Source of the DNA: Levilactobacillus tongjiangensis
GTDB taxonomy: Bacteria > Bacillota > Bacilli > Lactobacillales > Lactobacillaceae
NCBI RefSeq assembly: GCF_003946345.1
Contig: NZ_RHNY01000020.1
Span: forward strand, 1 to 46,517
DNA length: 46,517 nt
Direction of reading: 5' to 3'
Below the pieces are notes generated by a model. That model had not been told where the DNA came from. It did no database searches and saw only the letters and a list, made by a program, of their open reading frames with translations. Each line of letters starts with the position of its first letter. The first letter of the stretch is position 1. The position numbers and the translations under genes were made by a program. Below are positions 43,469 to 46,517 of the stretch, one piece after another.

Positions 43469-44680
43469 TTGACCAGTCAGGTTTCAAATGCAGCGACGGA
43501 TAAAATTTCGCCCAATCTGCCCCTCACTGATGAACAAGCACAGCTGGTGGCACACATCATGGCTTTTACGGAGCGGGAGATCGTTAACCCGGGTCCGGCT
43601 ATCTTCACCATCTATGGCGACGCAGGCACCGGTAAAAGCGTAGTTCTAGCCCACCTCTTTGCACAAATTCAGGCCGCTGCCCGAACGGACACAACAACAC
43701 CGTTGGCCGGTACGGAAAATTATTTTCTCGTTAATCATCCAGAAATCCTCAAAGTGTACAAGAAAATTGCGGGGTCGCAAGCACACCTATTCAAAAAGGA
43801 TTTTCAGCGACCAACGTCCTTGATCAATCAAATTGCTCAGGGTAAGAAGCAAGCCGATGTTTTGGTCATCGACGAGGCGCATCTTTTATTATCACAAGCC
43901 GATCACTATAACAATTTTTACGGATCGAACCAGTTGACCTCTCTGTTACAGACAACCAAAGTAATTATTCTCGTCTTCGATGAAACGCAGGTACTGCGGA
44001 TGAAAAGCTTTTGGACGGAGGCCCGCTTAGAGAAACTGCTGGCACCCTATCGCCAGGAAACTTACCGTCTGACCCATCAATTTCGAATGCAAGCCAGTGA
44101 CGAACTTGTTGCGTGGATCAATGCGTTTAGTCATGGGCAACTACGACCTCTCCCACACAATGTTGGTTCATCATATGACCTCAGAATTTTCACGGATGCT
44201 GAGCAAATGCGGCAGGCTATCGTTAAACGTAATTCAGCGGTGGGTCTCTCACGCATTGTTTCCACATCGGGCTATCCCTCCACTCTGGACGGTGGCCATC
44301 ATTATATCCAAGAGGGGCGGTTCCGAATGCCTTGGGATCAGTATAATTATACAAGCACTCCCTGGGCTGAACTCCCACAGACCATCAATGAAGTCGGTTC
44401 AATTTATACTTGCCAAGGATTTGACCTTAATTACGTCGGTCTCATTTTAGGACCACCGGTAAGTCTAAATGCACACAATCAGCTTCAGGTTAACCTTGAC
44501 CGATATACAGACGTTGAAGCTTTCAAACACCGAGCTGATTTAACTGACCCAACTGAATTAACAGCGGTTAAAAAGCAGCTGATTCTCAACTCCATCAACG
44601 TCTTAATGAAACGAGGCGTTCATGGTCTCTATATTTTTGCTCATGATGAGCGCTTGGGGCGCTATCTGGCCCAAGATTAA
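43469..44680 (+). CDS. DUF2075-domain ATPase (Schlafen-group-3-like helicase)
   Basis: 403 residues. P-loop IYGDAGTGKS (about 48-57), Walker B VLVIDEAHLLL (about 131-141) and a motif III-like VFDETQVLRM, then THQFRMQASDEL and YTCQGFDLNYVGLILG segments, characterise the DUF2075 superfamily 1-like ATPases (often called DNA/RNA helicases of Schlafen group 3). Function unknown. It stands alone between promoter and terminator, with no nuclease or partner. The TTG start has only a weak site (AGAAAGATGG); no better in-frame start exists. Confidence 0.85.
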   Translation: MTSQVSNAATDKISPNLPLTDEQAQLVAHIMAFTEREIVNPGPAIFTIYGDAGTGKSVVLAHLFAQIQAAARTDTTTPLAGTENYFLVNHPEILKVYKKIAGSQAHLFKKDFQRPTSLINQIAQGKKQADVLVIDEAHLLLSQADHYNNFYGSNQLTSLLQTTKVIILVFDETQVLRMKSFWTEARLEKLLAPYRQETYRLTHQFRMQASDELVAWINAFSHGQLRPLPHNVGSSYDLRIFTDAEQMRQAIVKRNSAVGLSRIVSTSGYPSTLDGGHHYIQEGRFRMPWDQYNYTSTPWAELPQTINEVGSIYTCQGFDLNYVGLILGPPVSLNAHNQLQVNLDRYTDVEAFKHRADLTDPTELTAVKKQLILNSINVLMKRGVHGLYIFAHDERLGRYLAQD

Positions 44681-44697
44681 CAATAACCTAAACGTAA

Positions 44698-44740
44698 ACG
44701 GCGCCACAGCTAATTCCTGCAGGAATTGCTGTGACGCCGT
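44698..44740 (+). terminator. Strong hairpin after the DUF2075 gene
   Basis: ACGGCGCCACAGC..ATTCC pairs with GGAAT..GCTGTGACGCCGT (about 19 bp), followed by only CTTT; likely a terminator or 3'-end stabiliser. Confidence 0.75.
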
Positions 44741-44817
44741 CTTTAAATGTATCTTATCTCTATCTAGGACACCGCTCCCCTAATTAGCATCTGGGGGGCA
44801 TCACTAACTGAAGATAC

Positions 44818-44843
44818 AAAAAAAGCCTTCCCCACAGGAAGAC
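44818..44843 (-). terminator. Terminator of the tRNA cluster
   Basis: GTCTTCC, 5-base loop, GGAAGGC then T7 on the minus strand, ten bases after the last tRNA. Confidence 0.93.
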
Positions 44844-44852
44844 TTTCACTGA

Positions 44853-44926
44853 CGGTCCGTACGAGACTCGAACTCGTGATCTCCTCCGTGACAGGGAGGC
44901 GTCCTAACCAACTAGACCAACGAACC
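44853..44926 (-). tRNA. tRNA-Asp(GTC), copy 1
   Basis: 74 nt; all acceptor pairs form (one T-G); loop CTGTCAC gives anticodon GTC; discriminator G; CCA not encoded. Last gene of the cluster. Confidence 0.97.
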
Positions 44927-44928
44927 AA

Positions 44929-45002
<74 letters not shown>

Positions 45003-45027
45003 ATAATATAATATTAAAATGTGGTGA

Positions 45028-45100
45028 TGACCCGTATGGGATTCGGACCCATGTTACCGCCGTGAAAGGGCGGTGTCTTAAACCACTTGACCAACGGGTC
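45028..45100 (-). tRNA. tRNA-Glu(TTC)
   Basis: 73 nt; loop CTTTCAC, anticodon TTC; CCA not encoded. Confidence 0.97.
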
Positions 45101-45111
45101 AAAACTAAAAA

Positions 45112-45199
45112 CGGAGAAGGAGAGATTCGAACTCTCGCGCCGCTTCCGCGACCTATACCCTTAGCAGGGGCACCTCTTCAGCCACTTGAGTACTTCTCC
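45112..45199 (-). tRNA. tRNA-Ser(GCT)
   Basis: 88 nt with a long variable arm; loop CTGCTAA, anticodon GCT; discriminator G. Confidence 0.97.
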
Positions 45200-45203
45200 A
45201 TAA

Positions 45204-45278
<75 letters not shown>

Positions 45279-45284
45279 AAATAA

Positions 45285-45355
45285 AGCGGGTAACGAGAAT
45301 CGAACTCGCGACAACAGCTTGGAAGGCTGTGGTTTTACCACTAAACTATACCCGC
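45285..45355 (-). tRNA. tRNA-Gly(TCC)
   Basis: 71 nt; loop CTTCCAA, anticodon TCC; discriminator T as usual for Gly. Confidence 0.97.
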
Positions 45356-45374
45356 ATTATTTGAGTAAATTTAA

Positions 45375-45447
45375 TGGCGCGGGACGGAATCGAACCGCCG
45401 ACACATGGAGCTTCAATCCATTGCTCTACCGACTGAGCTACCGAGCC
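45375..45447 (-). tRNA. tRNA-Phe(GAA) with an acceptor-stem mismatch
   Basis: 73 nt; loop TTGAAGC, anticodon GAA, G37. Acceptor arms GGCTCGG and CCGCGCC give a T4-C69 mismatch; a fully paired relative would have A at 69. Confidence 0.95.
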
Positions 45448-45501
45448 ATTTGCCATTTAGATTAGATATGGTTACAACACTTGGACGAACAAGTACTGCA
45501 A

Positions 45502-45575
45502 CGGTCCGTACGAGACTCGAACTCGTGATCTCCTCCGTGACAGGGAGGCGTCCTAACCAACTAGACCAACGAACC
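45502..45575 (-). tRNA. tRNA-Asp(GTC), copy 2
   Basis: Identical in sequence to the gene at 44853-44926. Confidence 0.97.
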
Positions 45576-45577
45576 AA

Positions 45578-45651
<74 letters not shown>

Positions 45652-45660
45652 ATAATATAA

Positions 45661-45750
45661 AGGAGGATGAGAGATTCGAACTCTCGCGTGATTTTACTCA
45701 CCTGACGGTTTTCAAGACCGTTCCCTTCAGCCAGACTTGGGTAATCCTCC
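45661..45750 (-). tRNA. tRNA-Ser(TGA)
   Basis: 90 nt with a long variable arm; loop CTTGAAA, anticodon TGA. Confidence 0.97.
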
Positions 45751-45783
45751 ATAATGAAACAAATACAAGTGCCCCTCTGGTAA

Positions 45784-45857
45784 TGGACCTTGTAGGACTC
45801 GAACCTACGACCGAACGGTTATGAGCCGTTTGCTCTAACCAACTGAGCTAAAGGTCC
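45784..45857 (-). tRNA. tRNA with CAT anticodon, probably tRNA-Ile2 (lysidine)
   Basis: 74 nt; loop CTCATAA. C4-G69 and C5-G68 in the acceptor stem are the features TilS uses to recognise tRNA-Ile2; the neighbouring CAT tRNA looks like the elongator Met. So I call this Ile2, read as ATA after C34 is changed to lysidine. Elongator Met is the alternative. Confidence 0.8.
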
Positions 45858-45871
45858 AGTCCAAGTCCAAA

Positions 45872-45945
45872 TCGCGGCGGGGGGGATCGAACCCTCGACC
45901 TCTCGGGTATGAACCGAACGCTCTAGCCAGCTGAGCTACACCGCG
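45872..45945 (-). tRNA. tRNA-Met(CAT), elongator
   Basis: 74 nt; loop TTCATAC. Body resembles the Bacillus elongator tRNA-Met. The T stem has an A50-C64 mismatch next to a run of seven C. This is the likely substrate of TmcAL, encoded in the window. Confidence 0.9.
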
Positions 45946-45972
45946 AAGTGTTAAATAAAGTTATTTATTTAA

Positions 45973-46046
45973 TCGGGAAGACAGGATTCGAACCTGCGAC
46001 CCCCTGGTCCCAAACCAGGTGCTCTACCAAGCTGAGCTACTTCCCG
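45973..46046 (-). tRNA. tRNA-Pro(TGG)
   Basis: 74 nt; loop TTTGGGA, anticodon TGG. Confidence 0.97.
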
Positions 46047-46052
46047 TTAAAA

Positions 46053-46126
46053 TGCACCCAGTAGGAGTCGAACCTACAACCTTCTGATTCGTAGTCAGAC
46101 ACTCTATCCAATTGCGCTATGGGTGC
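46053..46126 (-). tRNA. tRNA-Arg(ACG)
   Basis: 74 nt; loop CTACGAA, anticodon ACG (A34 to inosine by TadA). Confidence 0.97.
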
Positions 46127-46164
46127 AAAATATGAAGTTAATTGCTTAACACCTTTCGGTGCTA

Positions 46165-46236
46165 AGCGGAAGACGGGATTCGAACCCGCGACCCCCACCA
46201 TGGCAAGGTGATGTTCTACCACTGAACTACTTCCGC
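46165..46236 (-). tRNA. tRNA-Gly(GCC)
   Basis: 72 nt; loop TTGCCAT, anticodon GCC. A hairpin GCTTAGCACC/GGTGTTAAGC (46144-46167) overlaps its 3' end and may guide processing. Confidence 0.97.
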
Positions 46237-46240
46237 AAAA

Positions 46241-46313
46241 TGCCGACTAGAAGATTCGAACTTCCGACCCCCTGTTTACAAGACAGGTGCTCTGCCAACT
46301 GAGCTAAGTCGGC
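46241..46313 (-). tRNA. tRNA-Thr(TGT)
   Basis: 73 nt; loop CTTGTAA, anticodon TGT. Confidence 0.97.
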
Positions 46314-46364
46314 ATAGCCAGTATTGACGTTCAATATCCAAATGTCACTCACCTAAACGGTGAA

Positions 46365-46437
46365 TGAGCCGTGACAGGCTCGAACTGTCGACCCTCTGAT
46401 TAAAAGTCAGATGCTCTACCAACTGAGCTAACGGCTC
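46365..46437 (-). tRNA. tRNA-Lys(TTT)
   Basis: 73 nt; loop CTTTTAA, anticodon TTT. Confidence 0.97.
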
Positions 46438-46440
46438 ATA

Positions 46441-46513
46441 TGGAGGATACAGGGCTCGAACCTGTGACCCTCTGCTTGTAAGGCAGACGCTCTCCCAACT
46501 GAGCTAATCCTCC
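46441..46513 (-). tRNA. tRNA-Val(TAC)
   Basis: 73 nt; loop CTTACAA, anticodon TAC. First tRNA seen in the transcript; a 5S rRNA gene is expected beyond the right edge. Confidence 0.97.
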
Positions 46514-46517
46514 AAAA

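Overview
The window is a chromosomal segment of a low-to-mid GC Firmicute, almost certainly a member of the Lactobacillaceae (a Levilactobacillus/Lactiplantibacillus-like lactobacillus). The evidence is the gene order (tmcAL-yqeM-rsfS-yqeK-nadD-yhbY-yqeH-yqeG, infC-rpmI-rplT, thrS-dnaI-dnaB-nrdR-coaE-mutM-polA), the presence of pepV, mecA and spxA, Gram-positive T-box leaders, strong GGAGG ribosome sites, and a large tRNA cluster whose genes do not encode CCA. It is mostly core genome. I saw no transposase, integrase, prophage gene or CRISPR array.

Layout. 1-6.6 kb (minus): rpmF and its DUF177 partner, then an eight-gene ribosome-assembly/NAD/tRNA-modification operon read from yqeG down to tmcAL. 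6.7-8.15 kb (minus): the IF3-L35-L20 operon with a strong promoter, an attenuator leader and an ATT start on infC. 8.55-18.0 kb (minus): thrS with a T-box leader, then the replication/repair block dnaI, dnaB, nrdR, coaE, mutM, polA. 18.4-25.8 kb (minus): BI-1-family membrane protein, PnuC, MurC, an SftA-like DNA translocase with a 13-unit EAP repeat, YtpR and a thioredoxin-like protein. 25.9-33.8 kb: mixed strands, with a PepSY-like small protein, Usp, PepV, NnrD, an RsuA-like protein, a MurJ/YtgP-type flippase, a small unknown and a membrane-tethered flavodoxin-like protein. 33.9-38.7 kb (minus): a two-gene ABC exporter and leuS with a T-box. 38.8-44.7 kb: PAP2 phosphatase plus MnmM, a small secreted protein, mecA, spxA, an MBL hydrolase, an HmoB-like protein and a DUF2075 ATPase. 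44.85-46.5 kb (minus): 18 tRNA genes, most likely the tail of an rRNA operon lying beyond the right edge.

The genes serve translation (ribosomal proteins, GTPase and assembly factors, two aminoacyl-tRNA synthetases, tRNA modification, tRNAs), DNA replication and segregation, cofactor metabolism (NAD, CoA, NAD(P)HX repair), envelope synthesis (MurC, flippase, PAP2) and proteolytic/redox control (MecA, Spx).

The most unusual items are: a threonyl-tRNA synthetase in which all four metal/catalytic positions of the editing site are replaced; an RsuA-like protein lacking its catalytic signatures; large multi-hairpin intergenic elements at 26.3-26.8 kb and 35.47-35.60 kb that share end motifs and look like one structured-RNA or repeat family; a structured 5' leader in front of polA that starts right at a predicted transcription start; a chain of overlapping mini-genes behind thrS; and an exact 160-bp duplication of a tRNA-Asp/tRNA-fMet pair. 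I did not recognise a new multi-gene defence or biosynthetic system.
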